Below, piece by piece: positions 45,713 to 55,374 of a DNA stretch of 64,000 nt. The DNA lies in assembly GCA_015492645.1 (NCBI GenBank), contig WGER01000029.1, forward strand, positions 36,244 through 100,243. Reading direction: 5' to 3'. The notes beneath the pieces were generated by a model. It had not been told where the DNA came from, ran no database searches, and worked only from the letters and a program-made list of their open reading frames with translations. Position 1 is the stretch's first letter, and each line of letters opens with the position of its first letter. This DNA is from Nitrospirota bacterium (GTDB lineage: Bacteria > Nitrospirota > Thermodesulfovibrionia > Thermodesulfovibrionales > JdFR-85). The translations under genes and the position numbers were made by a program.

Positions 45713-46111
45713 CTAATTTTTCATCCTTCTGAGAAACAGGATCTTTGCAGTGTAACTCCTGACCCCGAACATGACGGGTCTTGGTATCAGTTTGTGATTT
45801 CTGACGTCATAGTTCAATATCCTCTCCTCATAATCCACCTCAGGGGTCAGGGACAGCGCCTCCTGCCAGTCAAATCCTGTCAATAGCACGAGTGCATCCA
45901 TGAGGGCCTCACCAAGATTTCTGCCCGTAGGGTCACAGGTATAGACCGCACCACAAACACACCTGCCACCATAAATCTCCCCCAGTTCGTAGGAAACATC
46001 CGTTGGTCTTTCTATTAGCGCCTCACAAAATGGGCATCTCGGCTCAGTGAGTGTGGACTTATCTTCCCTCTGCCTCCTGCTGACCTTATATCCGGGGAGG
46101 TTGGACATCAT
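45713..46111 (-). CDS. zinc-ribbon-like protein of unknown function upstream of dsrC
   Basis: 132 residues. Cys pairs CPFC (near 26) and CVC (near 50) form a probable zinc ribbon; then comes GAVYTCDPTGRNLGEALMDAL, a strongly conserved-looking block. The C-terminal part has no recognised domain. It ends 154 bases before dsrC on the same strand across an AT-rich gap. Its location suggests a sulfur-metabolism link, but nothing in the sequence defines a reaction. Confidence 0.6.
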   Translation of the reverse strand: MMSNLPGYKVSRRQREDKSTLTEPRCPFCEALIERPTDVSYELGEIYGGRCVCGAVYTCDPTGRNLGEALMDALVLLTGFDWQEALSLTPEVDYEERILNYDVRNHKLIPRPVMFGVRSYTAKILFLRRMKN

Positions 46112-46166
46112 TACAAACTATTATACCAAATTACCTCTGTCCAAAAAAACTGTGCGCATTAGATAG

Positions 46167-46299
46167 ATTGCCATTAGAATTTCAATAAAAACTCTGGAAG
46201 GTGGCGGGAGTTTCTACCCAGGAAAATCTCCGATTTTCCTGGGGACCCCTACATTCTGAGACATTTCCAGCGACCTATCAACCGTATTCTAACGCCAAT
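46167..46299. repeat. inverted-repeat element with internal hairpin (133 bp copy)
   Basis: The ends ATTGCCATTAGAAT (46167-46180) and ATTCTAACGCCAAT (46286-46299) match as inverted repeats at 12 of 14 bases. Inside, CCCAGGAAAATC (46217-46228) and GATTTTCCTGGG (46232-46243) form a perfect 12-base hairpin. GGTGGCGGG and TGAGACAT blocks flank the hairpin and recur in the copy at 60455-60821. No open frame encodes a transposase, so it is a non-autonomous (MITE-like) element. Confidence 0.7.
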
Positions 46300-46305
46300 T
46301 TGGGA

Positions 46306-46420
46306 TTAGATCAAAAAGGTAGTGTCCGTGAAGTGTTCTATAACAGCCAGAGAAGGGTGCCTGTGTTGCTGGTTTTGAGACAATACAGGCGCCCTCATTT
46401 TATCAGAATTTTTGATCTAA
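46306..46420. repeat. second, unrelated MITE-like element
   Basis: Perfect 12-base inverted ends TTAGATCAAAAA (46306-46317) and TTTTTGATCTAA (46409-46420) enclose 91 bases. Near the centre is an 11-base hairpin (AGGGTGCCTGT at 46354-46364, ACAGGCGCCCT at 46385-46395). It begins six bases after the first element ends, so the two form a composite in the intergenic region between thrC and the Cys-rich gene. Confidence 0.6.
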
Positions 46421-46481
46421 CACGCCACGGTGTCTCTCTGGTCTTATCCAATGACAATCCCATCTTCAGGTTACAAGTAGA

Positions 46482-47621
46482 TTAGAACTCGAGCACGTCT
46501 CTTAAGACCTCCTCTACAGCCTCCAGGGTGGCCATCGCCTTTCTCGGCTGTTCTGTCACCTTGAAGACGATGTCAGGGTCCTTCAGCCCACTGCCTGTGA
46601 GGGTGCAGACCACGGTCTGGCCCGGTCTGAAGTATCCCTGGCTGTGGAGTTTCAAAACCCCTGCGAGGGATGCTGCAGAGGCAGGCTCACAGAATATACC
46701 TTCCATAGAGGCGATAAGCTTGTAGGCATGGAGGATCTCTTCATCGGTGACCGCCTCGATCCTGCCCCCTGATTCATCCCTGGCCTCAAGGGCATATTTC
46801 CAACTGGCCGGGTTACCAATCCTTATGGCAGTTGCAACGGTCTCTGGGTTCTCCACCACCCTTCCCAGCACTATCGGTGCGGCACCCTCTGCCTGAAACC
46901 CGAGCATCTTTGGTAAACTCTGGATCCGACCACCCTGATAGTATTGCTTGTACCCCCTCCAGTAGGCTGTTATATTGCCGGCATTCCCTACGGGCAGGGC
47001 ATGATAGTCAGGTGCCCTGCCGAGTTGATCACAGACCTCAAAGGCTGCTGTCTTCTGACCCTCAAGCCTGTAGGGGTTAATGGAATTTACAAGGGTTATG
47101 GGGTGTCTGTTCACCATTTCCCGAACAATACCAAGTGCCCTGTCAAAGTTGCCGTCCACCTGCACCACTATTGCACCATGTACAAGGGCCTGAACCAGTT
47201 TTCCAAGGGCGATCTTCCCCTCGGGGATCAGGACAATCGCCTTGATTCCTGCCCTTGCTGCATAAGCAGCAGCAGATGCTGAGGTGTTACCGGTTGATGC
47301 ACAGATGACCGCTCTCGTCCCCTCCTCCATAGCCTTTGAGATAGCCATTGTCATACCCCTGTCTTTGAAGGAACCTGTGGGGTTAGCGCCGTCAAATTTG
47401 AAGTAAAGGTCAAAGGGAAGATCAAACCTCCTCTTGATATTAACGGAATTGATCAAGGGCGTATTGCCTTCATACAGGGTGACTATTGGTGTCTTTTCTG
47501 TAAGAGGGAGAAACTCTCTGTAGTGATATAGGACACCCCTCCATCGATTTTCAAGAGATCGTTGATCACACATTCGATCATCTTGGTCTGCCTGGCCGAC
47601 CATCTGCTCTGCGTTACTCAT
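46482..47621 (-). CDS. thrC: threonine synthase (fold-type II PLP enzyme)
   Basis: 379 residues from ATG 47621, with GGAGG upstream; GTG 47627 is an alternative. PLP lysine is in [11 protein letters not shown], the phosphate cup is around [19 protein letters not shown], and the C-terminal half has LTGSGLKDP. It lacks the N-terminal zinc ribbon of the second copy. It converts O-phosphohomoserine to threonine. Four genes on the same strand (thrC-like > moaD-like > NIL > thrC) form one unit, so one of the two synthases may have a different substrate. Confidence 0.9.
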   Translation of the reverse strand: MSNAEQMVGQADQDDRMCDQRSLENRWRGVLYHYREFLPLTEKTPIVTLYEGNTPLINSVNIKRRFDLPFDLYFKFDGANPTGSFKDRGMTMAISKAMEEGTRAVICASTGNTSASAAAYAARAGIKAIVLIPEGKIALGKLVQALVHGAIVVQVDGNFDRALGIVREMVNRHPITLVNSINPYRLEGQKTAAFEVCDQLGRAPDYHALPVGNAGNITAYWRGYKQYYQGGRIQSLPKMLGFQAEGAAPIVLGRVVENPETVATAIRIGNPASWKYALEARDESGGRIEAVTDEEILHAYKLIASMEGIFCEPASAASLAGVLKLHSQGYFRPGQTVVCTLTGSGLKDPDIVFKVTEQPRKAMATLEAVEEVLRDVLEF

Positions 47622-47652
47622 CCCCACGTATCCTCCTTTCAACCAAGAGAGT

Positions 47653-47889
47653 CTATTCTATTATATCACCCTCCACATACTCCACAATAACGCCTTGATC
47701 CCTCAGGGACTGGAGCCCCTTATTCAGATTATCCTCTTCCCCTTCAAGTTCAAGCACCATCTCTCCCACTGTCTCTGTAACCCTTGCCCTCCTGATATTC
47801 GGCATCACATCATACTTTTTGGCCATCGTAAAGAGCACAGGCTCCTTGATGAGGTGTTGTGGAAAGGTCAATTTAACCCTTACTTTCAT
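47653..47889 (-). CDS. NIL-domain protein
   Basis: 78 residues. The ferredoxin-like alpha-beta NIL fold is seen in [38 protein letters not shown] and [19 protein letters not shown] domains regulate methionine transporters and occur in the homocysteine-forming system of methanogens and sulfate reducers. The ATG shares a base with the moaD-like stop (TAATG). Here it probably takes part in sulfur-amino-acid metabolism. Confidence 0.85.
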   Translation of the reverse strand: MKVRVKLTFPQHLIKEPVLFTMAKKYDVMPNIRRARVTETVGEMVLELEGEEDNLNKGLQSLRDQGVIVEYVEGDIIE

Positions 47890-48188
47890 TAGATCCCCCT
47901 TCCTGGCACCTTACCGGTCCCTCCCGCTATTGCCGGTACAATTGATACCTCGTCTCCGTCCTTTACCTCTGTCTCCTCTGCCTGCATAAAGCGTATGTCC
48001 TCTTCATTGACATAGACATTCACGAATCTCCTGATCTTTCCATTCTCTGTGACCCTTTCTGCCAGCCCTGGATAACGGCTGTCCAGGTCCATAATCAGGT
48101 CAATCACCTTTCCTGGTTTGCCCTCCACCACCTCCTGTCCCTTTGTTAACCTCTGAAGAGGCGTTGGTATCCTTACTTTGACTGCCAT
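47889..48188 (-). CDS. MoaD/ThiS-like sulfur carrier with masked diglycine
   Basis: 99 residues with a beta-grasp fold (KVRIPTPLQRLTKG, then VNVYVNEEDIRF, DGDEVSIVPAIAGG). The diglycine that should end the protein is followed by nine residues, TGKVPGRGI. Canonical MoaD/ThiS need a free C-terminal GG for adenylation. Masked forms such as QbsE and HcyS are first trimmed by a JAMM-type protease. No such protease and no E1-like enzyme is in the window. The neighbours are two ThrC-like PLP enzymes and a NIL protein. Confidence 0.85.
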   Translation of the reverse strand: MAVKVRIPTPLQRLTKGQEVVEGKPGKVIDLIMDLDSRYPGLAERVTENGKIRRFVNVYVNEEDIRFMQAEETEVKDGDEVSIVPAIAGGTGKVPGRGI

Positions 48189-48245
48189 TTTTTACCTCCC
48201 AAGGGAAAGGTTTCCCACCCCCAGGTGGGTTATCTATTATGATGC

Positions 48246-49484
48246 TTAGAGAATCCTCATCTCCTTCAGCGTATCCTCAAATGATTCAATATTAGGCTTG
48301 ATAAAGATGGGAGACTCCATCCGTTCATCAAGTGCTTCCTTTGTCTTTAATCCATTGCCTGTTATACAGAGTACCGTCAGATCATTTTTCCCAATATAAC
48401 CCTGCTCAATAAGTCTCTTTGCAGTGGCGACAGTCACACCCCCGGCGGTTTCAGCAAATATCCCTTCTGTCTCTGCCAGTAACTTCATCCCTTCCACTAT
48501 CTCATCGTCCGTGACCTCTTCTCCAAAACCACCTGACTCCTTAACAGCCTTGTAGGCATAGTATCCATCTGCCGGGTTCCCTATTGCAAGAGACTTTGCA
48601 ATCGTCTGGGGCTTTACTGGTTTTATTACATCTGTATCGTTCTTTATTGCTGTCACTATAGGGTTACACCCCAGGGCCTGTGCTGCAAAGACCTTTGTGT
48701 TCATTGTCTTTATCATACCGAGTTCCTTCATCTCCTTCAGGGCCTTCCAGATCTTTGTGAGTAGTGAACCGCTTGCACAGGGGACCACCACATTGTCAGG
48801 AGCCCTCCAGCCCAGTTGTTCTACTATCTCGAAGCCTATGGTCTTTGAGCCCTCAGCATAATAAGGTCTGATGTTGATATTGACAAATGCCCATCTGTAA
48901 CGGTTTGCGATCTCTGAGCAGAGACGATTCACCTCATCGTAGTTACCATCAACAGCAATAAGGTAGGGCCTGAATATCAGGGACGACACTATCTTGCTCT
49001 GCTCTAAGGTGGCAGGTATAAAAATAAAACGTCTGAACCCTGCCTTTGCCCCCTGAGCGCTCACCGAATGGGCAAGATTGCCCGTGCTGGCACATGCCAC
49101 TGTATCGAAACCAAACTCCCTTGCCTTTGTTAGTGCAACTGCCACCACCCTATCCTTGAATGAGAAGGTGGGATGGGCCACTGTATCATCCTTCACATAT
49201 ATCTCTTTCACCCCAAGGGCCTTAGCGAGGTTGTCCGCCTTCACCAGAGGTGTAAAGCCGGAGTAAAGGCCGGCCTGGGGAGGACCATCTATCGGCAGGA
49301 GTTCTTTGTATCTCCAGAGATTCTCGTCTCTCTTCTCAATTTTCTTTTTAGAAATGGCCCTCTTTATCTTATCGTAATCATATATCACTTCAAGTGGGCC
49401 AAAACAGAATTCACAGACATAGATTGGCTCCACAGGATACTGTCTGCCGCACTCTCTACACTTCAGACCCCTGACATAACCCAT
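48246..49484 (-). CDS. threonine-synthase-like PLP enzyme with N-terminal zinc ribbon
   Basis: 412 residues. The first 35 residues hold CRECGRQY...CEFCFGPL, a zinc ribbon found in one threonine-synthase subgroup. The PLP lysine is in HPTFSFKDRVV, then CASTGNLAHSVSAQGAKAG, and CITGNGLKTKEAL near the end. This copy has HPTF where the other has NPTG around the lysine. That is a substrate-pocket difference suggesting it may use something other than O-phosphohomoserine plus water. A hairpin (CCCACC/GGTGGG) follows the gene before moaD. Confidence 0.85.
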   Translation of the reverse strand: MGYVRGLKCRECGRQYPVEPIYVCEFCFGPLEVIYDYDKIKRAISKKKIEKRDENLWRYKELLPIDGPPQAGLYSGFTPLVKADNLAKALGVKEIYVKDDTVAHPTFSFKDRVVAVALTKAREFGFDTVACASTGNLAHSVSAQGAKAGFRRFIFIPATLEQSKIVSSLIFRPYLIAVDGNYDEVNRLCSEIANRYRWAFVNINIRPYYAEGSKTIGFEIVEQLGWRAPDNVVVPCASGSLLTKIWKALKEMKELGMIKTMNTKVFAAQALGCNPIVTAIKNDTDVIKPVKPQTIAKSLAIGNPADGYYAYKAVKESGGFGEEVTDDEIVEGMKLLAETEGIFAETAGGVTVATAKRLIEQGYIGKNDLTVLCITGNGLKTKEALDERMESPIFIKPNIESFEDTLKEMRIL

Positions 49485-49652
49485 TCTGCTGCCTCCTTAT
49501 ATAACTGAAGAAATCCCGACTTTCTGAAATAACTTTTATTTTGGATTTTAAATTCTAAAATCTTTCACTATCAGGTGTCAACCAGTCACCAGTATTTGCC
49601 TAATCTGGTCCTGTTGAGATAATATTGAAAATCAAAGCCCTGAGGAGGAACA

Positions 49653-50129
49653 ATGAAGGCAAGAGACATTATGGAGCCCATCAAAGACACCTTGAAACCC
49701 GAGGATACCCTGAAAGAAGCGGTAAGGAAGATGAAGGTTGCCCTGAGAGATAGAGAAGGCAAAGTGGGGGTAAAGGGGCTTCTTGTGCTTGACAGGGGAG
49801 GCAATATAGTGGGGATGGTATCCATGAAGGATGTGCTGAAGGCGATCATACCGAAATACATGGAACTTTCAGAACTGGGGGAGTTCACATGGGATGGGAT
49901 GCTGGAAGAGATGGCAAAGAAGGTGGCAGACAAGAGGGTCGAGGAGTTTATGACGAAGGAAGTTATTACAGTCCCTGAGGATGCCCCCTTAATGGAGTGT
50001 GCATCCCTGATGGTCAAACATAACATACAGAGGTTACCGGTGGTAAATACAGAAAACAGGCCAATGGGGATGATCTATCTGAGGGACCTCTACTACGCAA
50101 TTGTAAAGGTACTGGTTGAGGAAAGGTGA
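49653..50129 (+). CDS. tandem CBS-domain protein
   Basis: 158 residues made of two CBS domains: MKARDIMEPIKDTLKPEDTLKEAV with GLLVLDRGGNIVGMVSMKDV, and EEFMTKEVITVPEDAPLMECA with LPVVNTENRPMGMIYLRDL. Such stand-alone pairs bind adenosyl nucleotides as energy sensors. AGGAGGAAC precedes the ATG. It ends 12 bases before the YchF-like GTPase. No target is identifiable. Confidence 0.9.
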   Translation: MKARDIMEPIKDTLKPEDTLKEAVRKMKVALRDREGKVGVKGLLVLDRGGNIVGMVSMKDVLKAIIPKYMELSELGEFTWDGMLEEMAKKVADKRVEEFMTKEVITVPEDAPLMECASLMVKHNIQRLPVVNTENRPMGMIYLRDLYYAIVKVLVEER

Positions 50130-50141
50130 ACAGGTCCTGTT

Positions 50142-51218
50142 ATGAAGATCGGGATCCTCGGTCTGGCAAACTCTGGTAAAACAACTGTTTTTAATGCCCT
50201 TACCGGTTTAGACCTACCAACCACACCCTACATAACTACAGAGGGGCATCTACATGAAGGGGTGGTAAAGGTCCCTGATGATAGGCTCAGACGCCTTGCC
50301 GAACTCCTTAAACCTCCGAGGGTCACCCCTGCTACTGTGATATTTATGGACTATCTGGGCATCAGCCGTGGGGACCCCAAACATAACCAGAGGGTCCTCG
50401 AGGCCCTGAAGGAGGCGGATGCCTTTTTATATGTGATCAGGGCCTTTGACGACCCCTCTGTTGTCCACCCCTTTGGCAGGATAAATCCCCTTGAGGACCT
50501 CAAGACACTGAGGATGGAATTAATACTCACTGACCTTGATCTGGTGGAAAAGAGACTGCAACGGATCGAGGAATTGAGAAAAAAGGGGAAAGAGGTGAAC
50601 AGGAGGGAAGAGGAGGCCCTCAGGAGGTGTCTTCAGTCTCTTGAGTCTGAAACACCTCTAAACCAGGCCCCTTTGACAGATGATGATAGAGAGGCCCTCA
50701 GGCACCTGTACTTCTTCACGGTAAGGCCAGAGGTGGTATTGATTAACCTCTCGGAGGCAGAGTTAAAGGGAGATCATGAGATAATGGAGGTGTTCAGAGG
50801 ATACCTTGGAGAGGATATCCCTGTCCTTACCCTTTCTGCAAAGATAGAGATGGAGATTGCACAACTGCCCGAAGAGGATAGGGCACCATTTCTCAGAGAG
50901 ATGGGCATTCAGGAACCTGTGATACAGAGGGTCATCCGAACCTGCTACAGACAACTCGGCCTCATATCGTTCTTTACATTCAATGAGAAGGAACTGAGGG
51001 CATGGACTGTTAGAGAAGGAACAACGGCCTGGGAGGCTGCTGGCAGGGTCCATTCGGACATACAGCGGGGATTTATAAAGGCCGAGGTGATAGGTGCCGA
51101 AGAGTTTCTCAGGATCGGCTCCATGGCAGAGGCGAGACAGAGAGGATTACTTCGTCTGGAGGGGAAACGGTATATCGTTACTGATGGAGACATAATAAAC
51201 TTCAGGTTCAATGTGTAG
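50142..51218 (+). CDS. YchF/OBG-like GTPase with TGS domain
   Basis: 358 residues. G1 is GLANSGKTT and a helical insertion carries ERRLQ-like coiled coil (VEKRLQRIEELRKKGKEV). The C-terminal DUF933/TGS region reads LISFFTFNEKELRAWTVREGTTAWEAAGRVHSDIQRGFIKAE. Canonical YchF has NxxE in place of NKxD and prefers ATP. Here the region reads RPEVVLINLSEAEL, supporting that subgroup. Converges on folP with an 11-base overlap. Confidence 0.85.
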   Translation: MKIGILGLANSGKTTVFNALTGLDLPTTPYITTEGHLHEGVVKVPDDRLRRLAELLKPPRVTPATVIFMDYLGISRGDPKHNQRVLEALKEADAFLYVIRAFDDPSVVHPFGRINPLEDLKTLRMELILTDLDLVEKRLQRIEELRKKGKEVNRREEEALRRCLQSLESETPLNQAPLTDDDREALRHLYFFTVRPEVVLINLSEAELKGDHEIMEVFRGYLGEDIPVLTLSAKIEMEIAQLPEEDRAPFLREMGIQEPVIQRVIRTCYRQLGLISFFTFNEKELRAWTVREGTTAWEAAGRVHSDIQRGFIKAEVIGAEEFLRIGSMAEARQRGLLRLEGKRYIVTDGDIINFRFNV

Positions 51219-52059
51219 GGAGTCTCTCTTTCCTTATAGCCTCGGCAACCCTTACTACAGGAACCATCTCCTTTACATCATGAACCCTCACAATAGAGGC
51301 ACCCTTGAGGACTGCTACAGCCACTGCTGCTGCAGTTCCCTCAAGCCTCTCTGAAGGTGGCACTCCACCAAGCACCATCCCTATAAATGACTTTCTGGAG
51401 GGCCCGATCAACAGAGGTCTGCCAAGGACTGAGAATCTCTCCAGTCTATTAATTATCTGGAGGTTATGTTCAGCAGTCTTTCCAAACCCTATACCTGGGT
51501 CCACCACGATACGATCTTCACCTATCCCATGGGCCCTGGCAATCTCGATGCCTTCCCTCAGATATCCTATTATCTCACCAAACAGGTCGTCATAGTGGGG
51601 ATTGGTCTGCATATCCTTTGGTGTGCCCTTTATATGCATTATCACGACAGCCGCATCTGAATCTGCAACCACCTCTGCCATTTTTGGATCAAACCTTAGG
51701 CCACTGATGTCATTGACTACACTGGCACCTGCCTCAAGTGCCCTCTTCGCCACTTCAGCCTTGTATGTATCAATCGATATAGGGACAGAGAGCCTCTTCG
51801 CCAGGGCCTCTATAACAGGTATTACCCTCCTCAGTTCCTCCTCCAGTGGTACCGGTTCTGACCCTGGTCTTGTAGATTCCCCTCCTACATCTATTATATC
51901 TGCACCTTCTTCTTCCATCTGCAGTGCCCTATCCACTGCCCTTTTTGAATCAAAAAACCGACCCCCATCAGAGAATGAATCAGGGGTGACATTCAGGATA
52001 CCCATTATGAGGGTCTTTTCTGAGAGGTTATAACTCCGATTCCGAAAGGACAGTTGCAT
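51208..52059 (-). CDS. folP: dihydropteroate synthase
   Basis: 283 residues from ATG 52059, inside the ftsH 3' end; a longer frame to 52092 also exists. Motifs [26 protein letters not shown] and [13 protein letters not shown] are diagnostic. It makes dihydropteroate for folate, needed as methyl carrier for AcsE. It overlaps ftsH, so the two are co-transcribed, the usual ftsH-folP order. Confidence 0.96.
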   Translation of the reverse strand: MQLSFRNRSYNLSEKTLIMGILNVTPDSFSDGGRFFDSKRAVDRALQMEEEGADIIDVGGESTRPGSEPVPLEEELRRVIPVIEALAKRLSVPISIDTYKAEVAKRALEAGASVVNDISGLRFDPKMAEVVADSDAAVVIMHIKGTPKDMQTNPHYDDLFGEIIGYLREGIEIARAHGIGEDRIVVDPGIGFGKTAEHNLQIINRLERFSVLGRPLLIGPSRKSFIGMVLGGVPPSERLEGTAAAVAVAVLKGASIVRVHDVKEMVPVVRVAEAIRKERLPTH

Positions 52060-53878
52060 CAGAGGTCTTTCTCTTACTGATCGTCTCTTCAATCACCCTG
52101 TCTATCTCTGAGGCGTCCAGGGTCTCTTTCTCCAGCAGCCGATTTGCAAGTGCTTCAAGGATATCTCTATTCTCCTTCAGGAGGTTCTTGGCATCATCGT
52201 ATGCCTCCTTCACAATCCTCCTCACCTCCATATCTATCTCCTCTGCCGTCTTCTCACTGAAGTCCTTGTGGCGTGCTATCTCTTTGCCCAGAAAGATGTG
52301 TTCCTCTCTCTTACCATAGGTGAGAGGGCCGAGTCTCTCGCTCATTCCCCATTCACAGACCATTTTTCTCGCCAGTTCTGTGGCCCTTTCAAGATCATTA
52401 CCAGCACCTGTAGTCATGTGTTTGAGGGCTATCTCCTCGGCAGCCCTTCCACCGAGAAGGACCCTCATCGTCTTTAAGAGGTAGTCCTTGGAATAGGTGT
52501 ATCTATCGTCCATTGGCAATTGCTGGGTAACGCCAAGTGCCCTACCCCTTGGTATGATACTGACCTTATGAATAGGATCTGTACCAGGGATCAATTTTGC
52601 CACCAATGTATGGCCTGCCTCATGATAGGCTGTGTTCTTCTTCTCCTCTTCACTTATAATCATGCTCTTCCTTTCTACACCCATAAGGACCTTGTCCTTG
52701 GCCTCATCAAAGTCTTCCATCTCCACCCTGTTCTTCGACTTCCTTGCAGCAAGCAGGGCCGCTTCATTAACAAGATTTGCAAGGTCAGCACCGGAGAAAC
52801 CAGGAGTGGATTTGGCTATCACCTCCAGGTCTACATCCTCAGCAAGGGGGATGTTCCTTGTATGGACCTTCAGGATCTCGAGCCTACCCTTCACATCGGG
52901 TGAGGGAACCACTATCTGCCGGTCAAACCTCCCCGGCCTCAGCAACGCTGGATCCAGTACGTCAGGCCTATTTGTGGCTGCTATTACAATAATCCCTTCC
53001 TTCCCCTCAAAACCGTCCATCTCAACCAGCAACTGGTTGAGGGTCTGTTCCCTTTCGTCATGGCCACCACCCAGACCTGCCCCCCTGTGCCTGCCCACAG
53101 CATCTATCTCATCTATAAATATGATACAGGGGGCATGTTTCTTAGCCTGGTCAAATAGATCTCTCACCCTTGAGGCCCCCACCCCTACAAACATCTCCAC
53201 AAATTCGGAGCCAGAGATAGAGAAAAACGGCACATCTGCCTCTCCTGCAATGGCCTTGGCCAGCAGTGTCTTACCCGTACCTGGAGGACCCACCAGAAGC
53301 ACCCCTTTGGGGATCTTTCCACCAAGCCGTGTAACCTTCTCCGGGTCCTTCAGGAAGTCTATTATCTCCTGGACCTCTGTCTTTGCCTCCTCTATCCCTG
53401 CCACATCCTTGAATGTGATCTTCTTGGATTTGTCAGAGACGAGCCTCACCCTCGCCTTACCAAATGAGAGTGCCTTATTGCCCCCTACCTGCATCTGTCT
53501 CATGAAGAATATCCAGAGGAGTGCAAAGAAGATTATGGGTCCCCAGGAAAGGAGGAAACTCACATACCAGGGACTCTGGGCAGGCGGTTTGACGACAATC
53601 TTGACACCCCTCTCCCTCAGTTCCTTAATAAACTCTGGATACTTTTCTACATAGGTCTTAAAGGTTGTACCATCCTTCAGGACACCTGTGACCTCATTTT
53701 CCTTAATTGTCACCTCCACAATCTGGGATGCCTCCAGTTTTTCGACAAAATCAGAAAATGTTATCTCCTTATACTGCTTGGTTGGGGTGTTCAGCAGGTC
53801 AAAGAGGATTATCATCAGTGCCCCGATAAGCAGCCATATAAAGAGGCTACGATAGATATTCAAGTCTTTCCTCCTCAT
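52028..53878 (-). CDS. ftsH: ATP-dependent zinc metalloprotease FtsH
   Basis: 616 residues. Two N-terminal membrane helices ([17 protein letters not shown] and [22 protein letters not shown]) flank a periplasmic domain. The AAA+ module has [22 protein letters not shown] and the [11 protein letters not shown]. The protease site is HEAGH near residue 418. It degrades membrane and regulatory proteins, including LpxC in many Gram-negatives. Confidence 0.98.
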   Translation of the reverse strand: MRRKDLNIYRSLFIWLLIGALMIILFDLLNTPTKQYKEITFSDFVEKLEASQIVEVTIKENEVTGVLKDGTTFKTYVEKYPEFIKELRERGVKIVVKPPAQSPWYVSFLLSWGPIIFFALLWIFFMRQMQVGGNKALSFGKARVRLVSDKSKKITFKDVAGIEEAKTEVQEIIDFLKDPEKVTRLGGKIPKGVLLVGPPGTGKTLLAKAIAGEADVPFFSISGSEFVEMFVGVGASRVRDLFDQAKKHAPCIIFIDEIDAVGRHRGAGLGGGHDEREQTLNQLLVEMDGFEGKEGIIVIAATNRPDVLDPALLRPGRFDRQIVVPSPDVKGRLEILKVHTRNIPLAEDVDLEVIAKSTPGFSGADLANLVNEAALLAARKSKNRVEMEDFDEAKDKVLMGVERKSMIISEEEKKNTAYHEAGHTLVAKLIPGTDPIHKVSIIPRGRALGVTQQLPMDDRYTYSKDYLLKTMRVLLGGRAAEEIALKHMTTGAGNDLERATELARKMVCEWGMSERLGPLTYGKREEHIFLGKEIARHKDFSEKTAEEIDMEVRRIVKEAYDDAKNLLKENRDILEALANRLLEKETLDASEIDRVIEETISKRKTSDATVLSESEL

Positions 53879-54155
53879 GCCCCTTTATGCCCTTCAGAGG
53901 AAGGAACCATAAAAGAGCAGATTTCAAAAGGCTAACACCTTTCTTTAATTTTATCAATCTTCTTTTCTAAAGGTCAATTTTTGGTGCAGTGCCCAGTGTA
54001 AGAAGTTGGTTTAGGAAAGGTACTTTTGATCACCCTCACACCTGCCCTCGCCCTCAGAGAGGGAGTTTCATCTGTTAAGAGAGTTTCTTGCTTTAGGTGC
54101 CCTGTTAGAGGTGGCCGTGGTTTGTCCTCACGGAATTCGGAGGAATGCCGCGTGG
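53879..54155. other. gene-free stretch between ftsH and the cytochrome gene
   Basis: A divergent intergenic region. It holds a small hairpin CCCTC/GAGGG near 54050-54063. At 54103-54158 a CTGTTAGAGGTGGC block is followed by an imperfect CACGG...CGTGG hairpin, a possible decayed copy of the element at 46.2/60.5 kb. No open frame of note is present. Confidence 0.4.
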
Positions 54156-54184
54156 TTGACTTCTCCAAGTCCTTTGAGTATAAT
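54156..54184 (+). promoter_or_regulatory. near-consensus sigma-70 promoter directly before the cytochrome start
   Basis: TTGACT (54156-54161) and TATAAT (54179-54184) are separated by exactly 17 bases: five of six and six of six consensus matches. The ATG at 54193 lies nine bases after the -10, so transcription would start one to three bases before it. No Shine-Dalgarno sequence is present. Confidence 0.65.
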
Positions 54185-54192
54185 ACTTTTCA

Positions 54193-55374
54193 ATGATTTT
54201 GCTAAAAAGATATCTCTATGCTGGATGGGCTTTGCTGATCATTCTTCTCTTGTCCTCTCCCTCCCTCTCTGCTCAGAACACAAAAGGCACAAAGAAGTTT
54301 CCTGATTGTAAGATGTGCCACAAGTACATGGCAACAAGGAAGGTGGTTCATCCCGCTATAACGGCCCTTGGGTGTACTTCATGCCATACACAGCCTCATC
54401 AGAAAAACCCCAAATTCAGGAAGTTCCTTTTTGCGGATGTGCCTGAACTCTGTTTTGGCTGCCATGACAGGAGTATCTTTGAAAAGGCATACAAACACCC
54501 ACCTGTAGCAGAAGGGCAGTGTTTGATGTGCCACGATGTCCATTCCTCTGATAATGAAAAACTCCTTCTTCAACCTCAACCAGACCTATGCTATGGCTGC
54601 CATGGAGATGAAAGATTCAAGAACAATTCTATTCATCCGCCCGTACAGGCCGGCATGTGTACAAACTGTCATGATCCTCACAGTAACAATGCCCCTAAGA
54701 TGTTACCATCAGAGGTGCCTGGTGTATGTTTCAATTGTCATGATAAAGAAAAGTTTGTTTCAGACAAAAAGAGGTATCACCACTCACCCGTATACAGGGG
54801 CCTCTGTCTCAACTGTCATGATCCCCATGCAGCACCAGCCGGAAGGCTTTTGGAAGCCGATGTCCCGGAGTTATGTTGGAAGTGCCATCTGCAGGAGAGA
54901 TTCAAGGACAAGAGGTATCATCCGCCTGTTAAGGATGGCCTATGCATGAGTTGCCATGAGCCCCATCAGTCAGATGCCAGAAAATTAACTGTAAACAGGA
55001 TCCCATATCTATGTTTCAACTGTCATGGCAGTGAGGAGTTTGAGAGGAAGAATGTACATCCCCCTGTGGCCGCAGGGATGTGTACAGTCTGCCACCAGGC
55101 CCACGCCTCATCCTCAATCGCCCTGCTCAAGGACTCTATCAATGTAACATGTCTGAATTGTCATCCAAGGATAATAAAGACACCTCATCCCATCGCATTT
55201 TTCACAGGTCAGGGGCACCCGCTTGAAGGAAGGAAGGACCCAAAGTCAAGGTACGGGGTTCTTTCCTGTGCAAGTTGTCACAATCCCCATAGTTCAGAGT
55301 ATACAAAACTCTTTCGCTATCCTGCCACAACTCCCACAGAACTGTGTAAGAATTGCCATGAGTATATGAAATAA
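54193..55374 (+). CDS. 15-haem c-type cytochrome (doubled CxxCH family), exported
   Basis: 393 residues. The signal peptide is YLYAGWALLIILLLSSPSLSA. I count fifteen CxxCH motifs, from CKMCH to CKNCH, in a regular alternation of two types. Units of about 40 residues have HPPV-x-G-x-CxxCHDPH followed by LCxxCH. This paired repeat is typical of DmsE/OmcA-like doubled-CXXCH proteins and of extracellular-electron-transfer conduits. Nearby hypD/F and larB give no functional clue. It likely moves electrons through the periplasm; whether it crosses the outer membrane cannot be seen. Confidence 0.93.
   Translation: MILLKRYLYAGWALLIILLLSSPSLSAQNTKGTKKFPDCKMCHKYMATRKVVHPAITALGCTSCHTQPHQKNPKFRKFLFADVPELCFGCHDRSIFEKAYKHPPVAEGQCLMCHDVHSSDNEKLLLQPQPDLCYGCHGDERFKNNSIHPPVQAGMCTNCHDPHSNNAPKMLPSEVPGVCFNCHDKEKFVSDKKRYHHSPVYRGLCLNCHDPHAAPAGRLLEADVPELCWKCHLQERFKDKRYHPPVKDGLCMSCHEPHQSDARKLTVNRIPYLCFNCHGSEEFERKNVHPPVAAGMCTVCHQAHASSSIALLKDSINVTCLNCHPRIIKTPHPIAFFTGQGHPLEGRKDPKSRYGVLSCASCHNPHSSEYTKLFRYPATTPTELCKNCHEYMK

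Noticed and set aside
31733-46330. TAGTGTCCG motifs at 31733 and 46320 as ends of an IS4-type insertion sequence
   Set aside because: Only a short string is shared; no transposase frame or matching opposite end was found at either place.
46201-46485. Possible 94-codon gene on the plus strand
   Set aside because: It reads across the ends of two inverted-repeat elements and has no start signal or family resemblance.
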